Shown here: positions 36,651-49,300 of the stretch, piece by piece
How positions within the stretch are numbered: position 1 is the first letter of the stretch
Layout of the letters: each line of letters begins with the position of its first letter
Assembly: GCA_958450365.1 (NCBI GenBank)
Contig: CAUEEP010000743.1
Coordinates: forward strand, 4,084,001 to 4,148,000
Direction: 5' to 3'
Source of the DNA: Mesorhabditis belari
Lineage: Eukaryota; Nematoda; Chromadorea; Rhabditida; Rhabditidae
Length of the DNA: 64,000 bases
Made by a program: the position numbers and the translations under genes
The notes under the pieces: generated by a model
What the model saw: only the letters and a program-made list of their open reading frames with translations
The model's database searches: none
Told to the model about the DNA's origin: nothing

Positions 36651-37942
36651 AAAAACTCTATAATGCCCTTTGAGTAAATAACTTTTGAGAAATCGATGAA
36701 AATTGAGAAAGAATTTCTGAATCATCGTTTCCCCCCTCAGCACGTTCCGGAAAAAAAGATAGCCAAAATTGATATGAGCCATCCCGTTCTCGATGACACA
36801 ACCAATGTTTTTCTTCTACTTTTGTACTTTTTAGATATTTTAATAAGATAACAATGATACAATTTCTTTTTTTAAGACAAAACTTTAGATCAACAACATA
36901 GAATCTTGGATTTTGTTGATTTGATGATGTTGGAAAAAAGAAAATTCGACATTTTTCGATAATTTATGATTCTATGAACAATTAAAGCCCTAAATAGTTA
37001 TATTTTCTAATTTACAGCAATGCCATTACAGCAATTTACAGCAGAAATAAGATAATCTTTTAGTGAGTGTTGAATATAAAAGTTTATAATAAAGTTTATA
37101 ATAAAGTTTATCTAAAGTTTATCTAAAGTTTATCTAAAGTATGCTGGTTAAAAGAAATTACATGAAGTAAGATGTAGTAAAGGTTAAAAAACGTTAAAAA
37201 ACATGTAGTAACAGCGTAAATAGGGTTGAAAAGGGGAACAGGGCAAGAGTGGGATACGAGGGGAATGGAATAGGAGACAATCAATCGATTCGAGTTGATT
37301 GGAGGGGGGAGAGGGTGCTCCCCTTCTCCCTCAGGGTGGTGCGGGGGAGGCCAGAGACCGCGTCGATGAGAGAGACCAGAGTCGACATAACGAGTCTCTC
37401 TAGGAATAGAGCTATTCCTTTTTCTTTCCTTTAGCCCAAGGGACAGCCTCTCCCCAATATGAGAGACCCTAGTAGAGGCTGTGTAAGAACCCCTTTCCAT
37501 TATAGCTCTTTTCAAATCCTTGCTGTGTGTTGGTTTTTGAAAGCTGACCATCGTTATACGAACAGTTATTGCAAAACTCAAGTTGCAAAGCTGTTCCAGT
37601 AAACCGGTGGATATAAAAGTTTTTTATAGGCAAAGAGAAAAGATAAAGAAAAGTGTGGAGGGTGGAGGAGAGGAAAACAAAGGAGAAAGGGATCGATGAT
37701 CACTGGTTGCCATTTTCAGCAACATCCAAATAGAGACGGGGATGTCCGTCCCATCTCTTTCATACATCGATTCCCCTTCTGTCCACTCAAACCCCCCTTT
37801 TTTCCACTTTGTCCTTTTTCGTAACGTTAAAAAGATTCCCCTGTTTTCTTTCCGATCAATAGACATTTACTGAGCTTATTGAGATTTATTTAATTAATAA
37901 ATCTCAATAATACTAACTATGTTTATGATAAAGATACTGTAA

Positions 37943-38477
37943 TACCGTATTTCTTCGAATAGAAGACCGGGTAAAGAGTATCATCGCGTACTCCTGCGTA
38001 GCAGCCCTTTTAAAATTTCTTTTCTGCATAAAAGCTTTCAATGAAGTGCTATAGGGCTGGAAAATGACTCAAAAATACCACATGAGCTAACAGATTTTTG
38101 AGCCATTTTCCAGCTCTATAGCACTTGATTGAAAGCTTTTATGCAGAAAAGTAATTTTAAAAAGGGCTGCTACGCAGGAGTACGCGATCATACTCTTTAC
38201 CCGGTCCTCTATTCGAAGAAATACGGTATTTTATTTCCACTATCGCATTGCTAAAAAGCTTTCAGTTAATAAGACGTCTGCTAAAAAGAAACAATTTTAG
38301 AAAACTGCCGTAACCGTAACAATTTTCATCCGACTATAACGATTTTAAATCATCGTTCATTAAGTGAAATACAAAATTCAAACTAAACACTTTGGACTTT
38401 TGATTACGATAGTTTTTAGTTGCATTTTAGAAAACACTCTCGATCGAGACAATGTTGAATAGTTGAAATTTCTTTAT
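37943..38477 (-). mobile_element. MITE 'TACCGTATTTCTTCGAATAG', second copy
   Basis: The palindromic module (37943-38227) is followed by a unique arm that is the reverse complement of 26210-26430 (shared blocks 'gccgtaaccgtaacaatttt', 'ataacgattttaaatc'). The whole is therefore an inverted copy of the element in the thioesterase gene. Confidence 0.8.
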
Positions 38478-38610
38478 TAACACGTTGACGACAATGGCGT
38501 TTTTGCACAAACAATCGCATGGGACAACGTTGTTTTTTTCGACAAAAAATGTCACCTGACATCAGGTGACAATGACAATAAAATTTAATTTTAATAATCA
38601 ACGGTTAAAT
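38477..38610 (+). repeat. Truncated TTAACACGTTGACGAC element
   Basis: Begins TTAACACGTTGACGACAATG and contains TGTCACCTGACATCAGGTGACA, but has no matching right terminus. Related to the complete copy at 38748. Confidence 0.65.
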
Positions 38611-38747
38611 CGACATTTTCCGGGACCAAGTCGAATATAGATACTACCCTACTTGCTTATTTAATATCCATCATCAGCAAACATTGCTCAAAGCCATCGA
38701 ATGGGGTAGCTAGTTTTAAAAAAGTACTGATCCGTTTTTGCTTGGCC

Positions 38748-38933
38748 TTAACACGTTGACGACAATGGCGTTTGCACAAATGCACAAAAAAATCAATTTT
38801 GGTACTGTCACCTGACATCAGGTGACAATGTCCCAGGCGAGCGAATATGTGTCAGACAGCATCAGGTGACAATGTCCCAGGCGAGCGAATATGTGTCAGA
38901 CAGCATCAGGTGACAATGTCGTCAACGTGTTAA
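38748..38933. mobile_element. PiggyBac-like MITE with TTAA ends
   Basis: 186 bp bounded by TTAACACGTTGACGACAATG and its inverse CATTGTCGTCAACGTGTTAA. TTAA ends are the piggyBac target-site signature. The interior has a palindrome (CACCTGACATCAGGTG) and a tandem duplication of ~46 bp ('gtcccaggcgagcgaatatg...'). Confidence 0.78.
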
Positions 38934-39416
38934 ACTTGTATACATTCAATATTAATCTTCCTTTTTCTTTATCCTGTGATGTGAAAAATTTTTTTTGAGC
39001 GTTTAAATGTAAAAAAAAACAACAACTTAGAATCCTTTATCGTTTAAAGCGAATCAAAGAAAAATGTAGAAAAAAGGAAAAGTATGGCAATAGTTTCTTG
39101 GAAAATACTTTCGATTTGGAATACAAAAATGCACTGAAAATTGTTTGATTATTTGAGAAAAAAATCTCGAGAAATCAAAAAACGATCTTTTTTTTTTTTT
39201 GAAGGCACAGGAGGATTTTCATTGAGCAAGGTCTCAAAAAAAAAGACAAAAAAGTACAAAAAAACCCCTATAAACCCAAGGGAATCTTTTTGAAAGACTC
39301 AAAAAAGTCAAATAAAATAAAATAAATCATATAAAGCGATATTTGGTATGAGGATCATTATTAGGTGACTTGTTTATAAGGCTTTCAATTTGATTTGATT
39401 ATTTGTCAAAAAAAAA

Positions 39417-39681
39417 GGGAGTGGGACAAATGCGACTTTTTTTGCGCACCCGGACATTTGCGCACCCTTTTTTCCGCAACTTGCCCATTAGCGCACCTTT
39501 TTTCGCGTTTTAAAAAAGCTCTAAAAGCTAATATTAACCAATTTCTATTCCAAATGTTGTTTTTCTGGGTAATTTTAGGGCGTAGAATCGAAATTTTGAC
39601 ATATCAGAGCTTGTGGAAACTTGTGGAAAAAAAAAGGTGCGCAAATGTCCGGGTGCGCAAAAAAAGGTCGCATCCGTCCCA
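39417..39681. repeat. GGGACAAATG palindrome family copy
   Basis: Left GGGAGTGGGACAAATGCGAC, right AGGTCGCATCCGTCCCA. GCGCACCCGGACATTTGCGC near the left end has its complement in the right arm. Intergenic. Confidence 0.75.
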
Positions 39682-39941
39682 GTTCCGAAAAAAAGTTCTG
39701 TCTAAATATCCCTGGATAAAAGTATTCGGACAACTAGACTGAATATCTTTATCTTAAAGACTTTAAAAGATATTCAGCTGAAAAGATATTGCCATAAAAG
39801 TTAAAGAGTCTAAAGATCTCAATGTTAACACTTGAATATCTTTATCTTTAAGATTTAAAAGATATTCAAGTGTCAACATTGAGATCTTTAGATTTGTAAA
39901 AGAAACCTTTTAAAGAATATCTTTACCTGAATACTTTATTA

Positions 39942-40340
39942 AGGGGGGGGGGTGGGACAAATGCGACCTTTTTTTTGCGCACCTTTTTTTTTGCTGGAAA
40001 GGCCTTAGGCAAGGCCGTAGAGCTTCGAAAATATTTCCATATAAGGGAATCGTATGCGTAGATTCCGAATTTCGACAAATCAGGCCTCGCTGACACGTCA
40101 AATTTGGGCTAAAAGGCAAAAACTGCGGAAAAGCGTTAAGTTGCGTAGTTTTTGCCTTTTAGCCCAAATTTGACGTGGCAGCGAGGTCTGATTTGTCAAA
40201 ATTCTGAATCTACGCATACGATTCCCTCCTATGAAAACATTTTCGAAGCTCTACGACCTTTCCTAAGGCCTTTTCCAGCAAAAAAAAGGTGCGCAAATGT
40301 CCAGGTGCGCAAAAAAAAGGTCGCATTTGTCCCACCCCCA
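39942..40340. repeat. GGGACAAATG palindrome family copy
   Basis: Runs from a G-run plus GTGGGACAAATGCGACC to GGTCGCATTTGTCCCACCCCC. The arms share 'gagcttcgaaaatatttccat' with the pat-3 intron copy. It abuts the 3' end of the cyclase-like gene. Confidence 0.85.
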
Positions 40341-40498
40341 TTAAGGGATATTTTGAGAGAATCGACAAGCTGAAAAACAAACCGGGGAAAATACACAAAC
40401 GCGTTTCCTTTTTTTTTTGCTTTATTTTGACGTTGACTAGAGGTAAGGAAAAAAACAATCAGCAAAAAGACAAAATTTACATATATTTGAGATCATTT

Positions 40499-43400
40499 TC
40501 AATCAGCATCGATATCCTCAAAATTGGCAAGTTCATAGTCACCAAAATTCTTGCGAATATCCCGAGAAAGAGCTCGCATCTCTTCCACACATAAACCCTC
40601 AACCTCTGATTGTAACTCGTACTCGTTTTCATAGCTGAAAGCTTGATTAATCTTTTGGGCATTTAAAATTCTACTCATTTTACATACAAATTTGATATTT
40701 AAAGCTTGAGTGTAAAAGCTTGAATATAGAGCTTATAAAAGCTTGAATATAAAAGCTTGAATATAAAAGCTTGAATATAAAAGCTTGAATGTAAAAGCTT
40801 GAATGTAAAAGCTTGAATGTAAAAGCCTGAGTATAAAAGCTTGAATGTAAAAGCCTGAGTATAAAAGCGTGAATATAAAAGCTTGAATGTAAAAGCTTGA
40901 ATATAAAAGCTTGAATATAAAAGCTTGAATATAAAAGCTTGAATATAAAAGCCTGAGTATAAAAGCTTGAATATAAAACCTTGAATATAAAAGCTTGAAT
41001 GTAAAAGCTATATTTAAGCTTTAGATTGTTAAATTAAACGAGAATTTTGTTCTTAATTTTGATCTTTCTTCAACTGACCCGATCGAGTGAACACTTTTCC
41101 ATCGAAGTGGATCCAACTCAAGGCTAGAGGCCATTGATGAGCATTGAGATTCCATATCTGCATCACAACCATCTTTTTCTCTGCAATTTATTAAATAATA
41201 TTATGAAAATATTGCTTTTCAATGTTTTTAAAATAAATTCTTTACTTTTTCGTCTTTGAGAACCATCTTTTTCTTTTTTGTTTTGCGGGAGTGCGACGGG
41301 ATTGTCGAGATGGAGCTCGAGACTCACAATCGCTTAATCCCTAAAAAAACTTTCTCTTTTAAAGCTCTTAAAGACAATATTAAAGATTATATTAATAAAA
41401 TTCTGAAGTTCAATCAATTCAATCTCTTTCCTCACCCGTTCACTCTCGGCATTATCGTACTCGGTGTGCGCTGTGCTACTCACCGCTCTTTTCAACCTTT
41501 TTTGCACCCGATCAACATCAATCGATTTTGTGGAACCGATCTGATCAATTTATAGAACGAAGTTCATTTTCTTTCATTCACCTGTGTGGGAAATGGAAAA
41601 TCAATGCCATTTCCCGGGCTCGATGTGGCAAAATCCCCGTAGGCGTTCAACTCGCGCAACATTCGATCAACTCGATGAGCGGCTGCTTCCAAACGAACTG
41701 CCGCATCTTGTTCCCCAGCACTTTCCGCATCTGTGCTCATCGATGAATGACCTTTAAATCTTTAAATTTTCATCATCATCCTCTTATTACCTTTTTTCAT
41801 CCACGGATTTCTTCGCCATCTTCTCCCTCGACTACTCTTCGAGGTTTTGCTTTGTCGACTTGGTCCTAGAGATTTGATTTTAACTTTTAGCTAAATAATT
41901 TGTGATTTAATCTCTTTTAACCTCGATCCCCGTTTGAAATGCCACTCATTCGACTCGGATTTCTCGACGATTCAGCCTCCGAACAATCCGAGTAGAGATA
42001 GTTTGTTTCCGGCTGTAATTCGAAGCAATTTTTGAAGCAATTTTTCTTTTCCTTTCAAATTTCTCAAACCTTATAACCAGGTGGGGCAAAAAGTGGTGGA
42101 ATCGGTCTGACACGCATCGGCGCTCCACCCATTAGTGCCGTTTCTGGGGTGATCCATTCAATATCTTTAAAAAGCTTTAATCTAGAAAATGGATATGAAA
42201 AACCGGAATCGGTTTCCCCGCCAGCATCGATTGAGTGAAGATCTGATGAAAACGAAGAGCAGATTGAGGATAGGAGCTGAATGTTGTAGTTGATAATGAA
42301 ATAAGTAATCAAAGAAAGATTTTCGGAGAGGGGATTGAACCCTCGACCATTTGCGCATGCGCAGAGATGCGCAATCACTAAGCTATTCGTTATCTTCTTG
42401 CTAGAGAAGAAAGAGGAAATACAACGGGGGAAGAGAAAGGAAGAAAGAGAGGAAGAAAGAGCAGGAAACAAGGCTAAAAATAAAACCTCAGTATGCTCAG
42501 GATATCCATTTTGTTGTGCTTTCTGGAAGAGATTCATTGTGTGTTTCTCTTCGGCTCTCCGTGACATATCCGGTCCAAATTCAGCCCGAATCGAGATCTA
42601 AAGAGAATGATAAAGATCAAATTTCAACTATAACTATTTTTAAAATAGATCTTGAAATACTTACGGATTGTTGGGGTACTGCGTGATATTCTGGTGAGTT
42701 TGATCTTTGCTCAATTCCCAAGGACACTGTATCATCATCATCTCTCACTTTTAGAAGATAAGCATTCAGATTTGGTGCTATCTAAATTAGAATTACTAGA
42801 ATTTTAGAATCACTAGAATCACTAGAATCATTAGAATCACTAGAATCTATTATCATTTTCTTTACCTTAGCTGCCGAACTGCTAAAGTTGAATTGCCTGG
42901 GTCGGAGTGCGAGATAGATCTCTTCCGAAGCCATAATTTTCTCATGACAAGCTGATTGCATCAATAAACGAGCTCTAAAATATTAATATTATAATAAAAA
43001 CAAATCAACTATGATCTTATAAAGAAAGCACCTCTCAACAGTCTCTCCCCAGAGCTCATACTGTGGCTTCTCGGTGTCACAAATCACGGAAAGAGTACTC
43101 CCGCAGTCCATACCTTAATTATTTCATTTAAATTTAAAGAACATATATTTTATTCTTTAATTCTTACCAATTTGTACTTCGAATTGTCTCTCAGTGGCGA
43201 ATTGGGTGACCCGAAGGAGAAAATTGGCAAGCGCGTAGAGAAGCTCGCCCACTGTCCAAGGAGTTTCACTCACCTAGAGAAATTCATGACTGAAACTATG
43301 GCCGACTGGCTAACAGCCCTGTTTCCTAGTCGATATCTTCGTCAGGTGGTCAAGGGTTCAATCTCGTCAGCTAGATGATTTGTTCTTTACTCACATTTCT

Positions 43401-46314
43401 TGTCGAATCAGGCACCAAACCCGCCGCCACAACATAGAAACGATTCGATGAGCGAACTTTTTCGATTCCCTTGTAATCAGTTAAAGCCTAGTTTAGAGAT
43501 ATTAGAAATATTAAAGAATAAAAAAAACTTGATCAAAATATCCGAAAATATAGTTGAGTGCGTTGAGCCCTTGCTCTCCATGTAGATCAAAACCCGATAT
43601 CGCTAAATAGGCGACTCCCACTGAATGAGCTGCGTGCTGCCAGAGTTCTCCTAAGATTTTTTGATTTATAGAAGATTCTATAAGATCCTTCTATAAGATT
43701 CTTCTATAAGATTCTTCTATAAGATTCTTCTATAAGATCCTTCTATAAGATTCTTCTATAAGATTCTTCTATAAGATTCTTCTATAAGATTCTTCTATAA
43801 GATCTTTCTATAAGATCCTTCTATAAGTTTTTTTTAGTTTACCTGATTTTGAGGCAATTGTTGGCGCAATATGAGCGGGGACGAGGTTTAACATCACTTG
43901 ATTGTTCAGCAATTGTAATCGATCTTTTGAAGCCGTTTCTTCGACTCCCTAAAGTAAAAAGAAAGATTTAGCTTTAGATTTTTTCATTTTAAAAGTTTTA
44001 ACAATAAGTTTAGCAAGTTTAGCTTTATTTAAGAAAAAGCTTAACAAAGTTTACCTTTACATGCGCTAAAAAGTCGAGTCGTTGCAAGCGTTCGCATTCG
44101 CGCGCATGCAGAAGAATGAGGTAAGCGAGAAGAATTAAACCGATTAAAAGGTCGGCTTCAATCACAAATCTGAAAGATATTGGATAGATAATAGATATAG
44201 AAATGTTTCTTGAATTGTATCTAATCTTAGATTACAGGGTATCTCAAAGAAAGGCGCCTTTTCAAATCGAATTTTAGAAAAACTTTAAGTGGCTATTGAT
44301 GCCAAAACTCTTTTTTTCTTTAAGGCAATGAGAAGGCTTTCTTTGAGAATTTTTTGTTTTCTTGATTTCTATGCACTAGAATTTTTTACCAGTACGATTA
44401 CCACCACCACCATGAGATTTTTGCCATAAAATTGAAACTTTCTTGATGAATAATAAATGAATAATAAATAGATGCATAAAAACTATTAGAATAACTACAA
44501 ATTTAAACCATACACTTGATCAGTGTTTACTTGAAAAAAAACGGGACAATTCTTTAAAAAAAGATGATTTGAAAATCTCTTACGTATGACAGATTATCAT
44601 ATAATGTAGATTAATAAGGGTCGAGGGTTCAATCACTCTGGCAAGATAAAAATGTTTCTTTTTCCCACCAAGTGGGTTTTTTCTTTCACAACATTTGGGT
44701 AATAGGGGTAAATAGGGGTGAGAACGGCCGCAGTGCCATACAATTGTGTGTTTAACCTTTATGTCTTATTATGTACCCTTTGTTTGTATCACATTATTGG
44801 TTTTCAATAAATGTATTTTTTTTTAAATAAAGTGTTTAGTTGAAAATCTTAGTTTATATCTTAACTCTAATATGACCCCACCACACCACAACGAAACCTC
44901 TAATCTGACACCTCTTATCAGGATCATAATGTAGATTAATAAAGTGTTTGGCTAAAAATTTTAGTTTAAATCTTTAAATCGAATATCACACCACGATGTC
45001 AAGGAGAAAGTTTTAATTTTATGGCAAAAATCTCATTCTGGTTGCTCATATGATTTTAGTAAAAAAAAATTTCGTGTATAGAAAGTCAAGAAAACAAAAA
45101 ATTCTCAAAGAAAGCCTTCTCATTGCCTTAAAGAAAAAAAAGAGTTTTGGCATCACCAATAGCCACTTTAAGTTTTTCTAAAATTCGATTTGAAAAGGCG
45201 CCTTTTTTTTGAGATACCCTTTATTTACTTTCAAGAAAATTTCCCAATGAACTTACTCTTTGGCACCGATTGGTGGATGGCTGATGAACATTTGAATGAC
45301 ATAAGTGCTTAAAGCTGTTAGCAATACAGGACCCAATAGAACGAAACGAATTCTAGGAATTGATTGGAAAAATTTTATCATTGAAAATACTTTAAGAAAA
45401 CAGCTGTCCAAATGATCCAAATTGCGAAAGAGAAAGCAGCGAAATGGATTTTTTCACAGACTCCTGGTGTATAATCGGATGGACAAGAGAACTCAAATCA
45501 TTGTCATTATATTGTTTGTCAAGTTATATAACTTACAGTATTCACAATTCCACACATAAAGAGTAGAGCCATGATGAGAAGAACGGCTAGTGAATGACCG
45601 CTTGAGGTTCGTGTAACGAATTGGGAGAAGGTCTAAGCTTTAGGTTTAGTTTTAGGTTTTGCTTTAGATTTAGCTTTAGGTTTAGATTTAGCTTTAGGTT
45701 TTTTTTACTTTAGATTTAGTTTTAGCTTTAGTTTTAGGTTCAGCTTTAGCTTTAGATTTAGGCTTTAGTTTCAGCTTTAGATTTAGCTTTAGATTTAGCT
45801 TTAGGTTTTGCTTTAGATTTAGCTTTAGGTTCAGTTCTAGATTTAGTTTTAGCTTTAGCTTTAGATTTAGTTTTAGGTTTATCTTTAGCTTTAGATTTAG
45901 CTTTAGATTTAGCTTTAGATTTCATTTGATATTATATTTAAAACTCACATCATTTATGTAAAGCATTCCAAAGAAGGCCATTAAAAAAACAAGAGAAATC
46001 ACGATTAACGCCACAGAGGTAATCAAACGAGGCATGACGAGAAGATGATAAATCCCATGAACGACAAGGAATGATATTGATATAGTCAATGCTGGGATCA
46101 ACCATTTATCCATTTCTTTTTGATACTAAAGAAGTTATCAATTAGTTGAAATCTTTTGGTCACCTCTTCCTCTATAGAATCATTGGTGAAAGTGAGTGTG
46201 ACTGGATGCATCATTGATCGACCGCTATACGTTGTTTCAGAATCGATTGATGATTGTCCTTTAAGCTTTCTAGAATTTATTTTAAATTATATTGTTAACT
46301 AGTTAAGAAGTTAA

Positions 46315-46369
<55 letters not shown>

Positions 46370-49300
46370 AAAGTTAGTTAGTTAGTTAGTTAGTTAATTA
46401 GTTAATTAATTAGTTAGTTCTTAAACGAACACTTTTCTTTTCTTTGATGCGCCAAGAGCGATCGTTTTCAGTCCAATCGTTGTATCGGAAGCGGAAACGG
46501 TTTGAAGTAAACGACTAACTGCTTGTGGAAGAGTGACCAATGAGAAACTGAATGAGAAATGGAAAACAGATGAGATTTTGAAGTGAAATGAAATTCTAGT
46601 AATAAGAAATGAAGTTTGAACAAAAATCAATCGTAATCTCACCGCTTGTTTATTGGAAACATTTCAGCTGGACAGCCACCCATTGATTGAACTCTCCAGC
46701 AATCGCCAACATCTAAAATTCATGAAAAAACTATCGTAACTACAAGAACTACAAACTTTCCATCTTCCAATCATTTCCGAGAAGTCTTCGTGTGTCATCA
46801 GTTATGTAAACGCCACTAAAATAGAATAGAATTGATTTGAATTGAATTGATTTGAATTGAATTGATTTGAATTGAGTTGATTTGAGTTGATTTGAATTGA
46901 TTTGAGTTGATTTGATTTGATTTGAGTTGATTTGAATTGATTTGAGTTGATTTGAGTTGATTTGATTTGATTTGATTTGATTTGAATTGAGTTGAATTGA
47001 TTTGAGTTGATTTGATTTGATTTGAGTTGATTTGAGTTGATTTGAATTGAATCGAGTCAAGCTCAGCTTTGTCCAAGAATTAACCCAACTATTTCTCTCT
47101 CTCTTTCTTGTCTTTCCTATTTCTTCTTGGCAAAACAAGACTCCAATAGCTCAGTGGTTTAGCTGAGGAAGATAAGCGGAAGATCGAGGGTTCAATTCCC
47201 CCGCTTTCCTTTTCCTTTTTTCTTTACTCACTCTGCCGGTGCATTGTTCTGCAGGAGAACGGCGTTGTCAACGGGAATCCCAATCACATCGTAGTGCCAT
47301 TTGGCTCTTCCAACCTGAAATTTGTTTTTTAAAGCCTCTATTATTTATGGAAAGATTTACCACTCCAGCGGTGACCGGCCCTGAATCAACTCCAACTGTT
47401 ACTGTCACTGATGAACAAGTGGCATCTCGAAATGAGCTAAAGAAATTCGCTCTTTAAAGCTTTAAACGAAGTGCTTGAAATATTGTCATTCCAAAGAAGG
47501 CCAGTAAGTAATATTCCAGTAATACTTACCTAACAAGAGCCTCTAAATCACAGGCAAAACCAATGATCCGGCCCGCATGATCTGTCTCGATTGCTGGAAC
47601 TGATGAAATCACCAATATTCCATCAGAAGGGATCCTGATGCAACCGTGTGATGTAGCTAAGCGATCAATTCTAAAATTCGATTTCTTTTATAAGAGATCC
47701 AACTGAACTAACCGTTGCTCAAACTCTTTGATCACTCGAGCGGCATCATTGGCTGAGCATTGAGCCAACACTCCTTCAAGTCCCGATAATCGACCGTAGC
47801 AAGTGGTTATCTATTAGATTTTAAGACATAAACATCTCCGACATCACTCTGTTTAGATCTTTTTCTCCAACATAGAAAAAAACCAACTTGTGTGTAATGC
47901 TCAGCATAGATTTGTGGAACGTGTTGAGCGATTTGATGCCTCGTCGCAGTGATCAAGTGAAGAGGCAGAAAAGCCGAGAGTAGTCGATTCTAAAATCAAT
48001 TTTTATTCAAAAAAAACACTTTTCTTTTTACGTACAAGTTTCTGGCTTTGATCCTCTGCCAAATTCTCTGTTTCAACCGCATTTTTTCCTGATAGAAATG
48101 TATCTAAAATTCGCATGGAATCGAAGGTTTTTCTATAAAACTTCTTGCTATTTTATCCTTTCCCACGTGCACATAGACGCCGATAAAATGACTCCACACG
48201 TGCACGAGAAGAACCGCTAACAGCTGGAAAATTTCTTTTTTTTGTGAATTTTCAAGTTTTCAATTGTAAGTTCTGGGTTTTAGATTGAGATTGAGTGGCT
48301 AGAGATTAAAAAGTGTTTAAAACTAGAGTAAGCTAGTAAGTTAACTTAAGAATAACCTAGTAAGCTAGTAAGCTAGCAAGTTAACTCTAGAGAAAGCTAG
48401 CAAGCTAGTAAGTTAACTCTAGAAAAAGCTAGCAAGCTAGCAAGCTAGCAAGTTAACTCTACAGGGTGACCAAGAATTGCCGCAACAACTTTTTGAAAGA
48501 GTATCTGGGAAATGTCTAATTTATTTCAAAAGTGGCAAGTGTTATACAGAGAATTGTAGGCCTAATTCTCGGCAACATTTATCTACCAAAAACATCCCGA
48601 TTGGACTTATACAACTCATTTAACAAGCGCTTGAGTGAGCGCTAGTCGACATCTCTTCGGCGAATCTGTCATTTGGCCACTTTTCTCTATTAAAAATTGT
48701 CAAGAAAAGCTTTTCAATATTTCTTCAATGCAAAAATAGCGTTTAATATCACTTAATAACATTAGGAATCACACTTAAATGTTTTGGCTGGACTGGCATA
48801 ACCAAAATTTAAGTTGATGTCAAGCTCCTTTTGGAGGAGCAGGGAAAATTGAGTATTTTCGATATTCAGCTCATATGCGCATCTCGTTATATCAGCTGTT
48901 CTGGCGCTATGAATTTGTTGAAAACAATTGTTTTGGACAAAATTACCACAAATTTGACTGAGAAAAACTTTTCCGAATGAAATTTTTTCATGTAGAAAAG
49001 TGGCCAAATGACAGATTCGCCGAAGAGATGTCGACTAGCGCTCATTCAAGCGCTTGTTAAATGAGTTGTATAAGTCCAATCGGGATGTTTTTGGTAGATA
49101 AATGTTGCCAAGAATTAGGCCTACAATTCTCTGTATAACAATTGCCACTTTTGAAAGAAATTAGACATTTCCCAGATACTTGTCCAAAAAGTTGTTGCGG
49201 TAATTCTTGGCCACCCTGTAGAGTTAACTTGCTAGCTTACTAGCTTTCTCTAGAGTTAACTTGCTAGCTTACTAGCTTGCTAGCTTTCTCTAGAGTTAAC

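Larger units (their letters stand above)
36286..40498. other. 4.2-kb intergenic region upstream of pat-3 and downstream of the cyclase-like gene
   Basis: 5' flank of pat-3, then a repeat-rich stretch: GTTTAAGGAAAT array (36588-36650), TAAAGTTTATC repeats (37080-37140), MITE (37943-38477), TTAA-flanked element (38748-38933) and two GGGACAAATG palindromes (39417-39681, 39942-40340). The frames at 36157-36576 (which overlaps pat-3 exon 1) and 37123-37866 show no domain. No further gene is supported. Confidence 0.5.

Noticed and set aside
37123..37866. Minus-strand frames upstream of pat-3
   Set aside because: Low-complexity Pro/Ser/Arg composition, no conserved motif; probably chance in a GC-richer patch.
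46749..47138. Asn/Ser/Gln/Ile/Lys-rich minus-strand frames
   Set aside because: Artefact of the TTTGAATTGA decamer array; only the short stretch GVYITDDTRRLLGND at its end is a real exon.
47141..47216. Functional tRNA gene
   Set aside because: Good D-arm, but the T-stem and acceptor stem have mismatches and the flank matches other degenerate copies.
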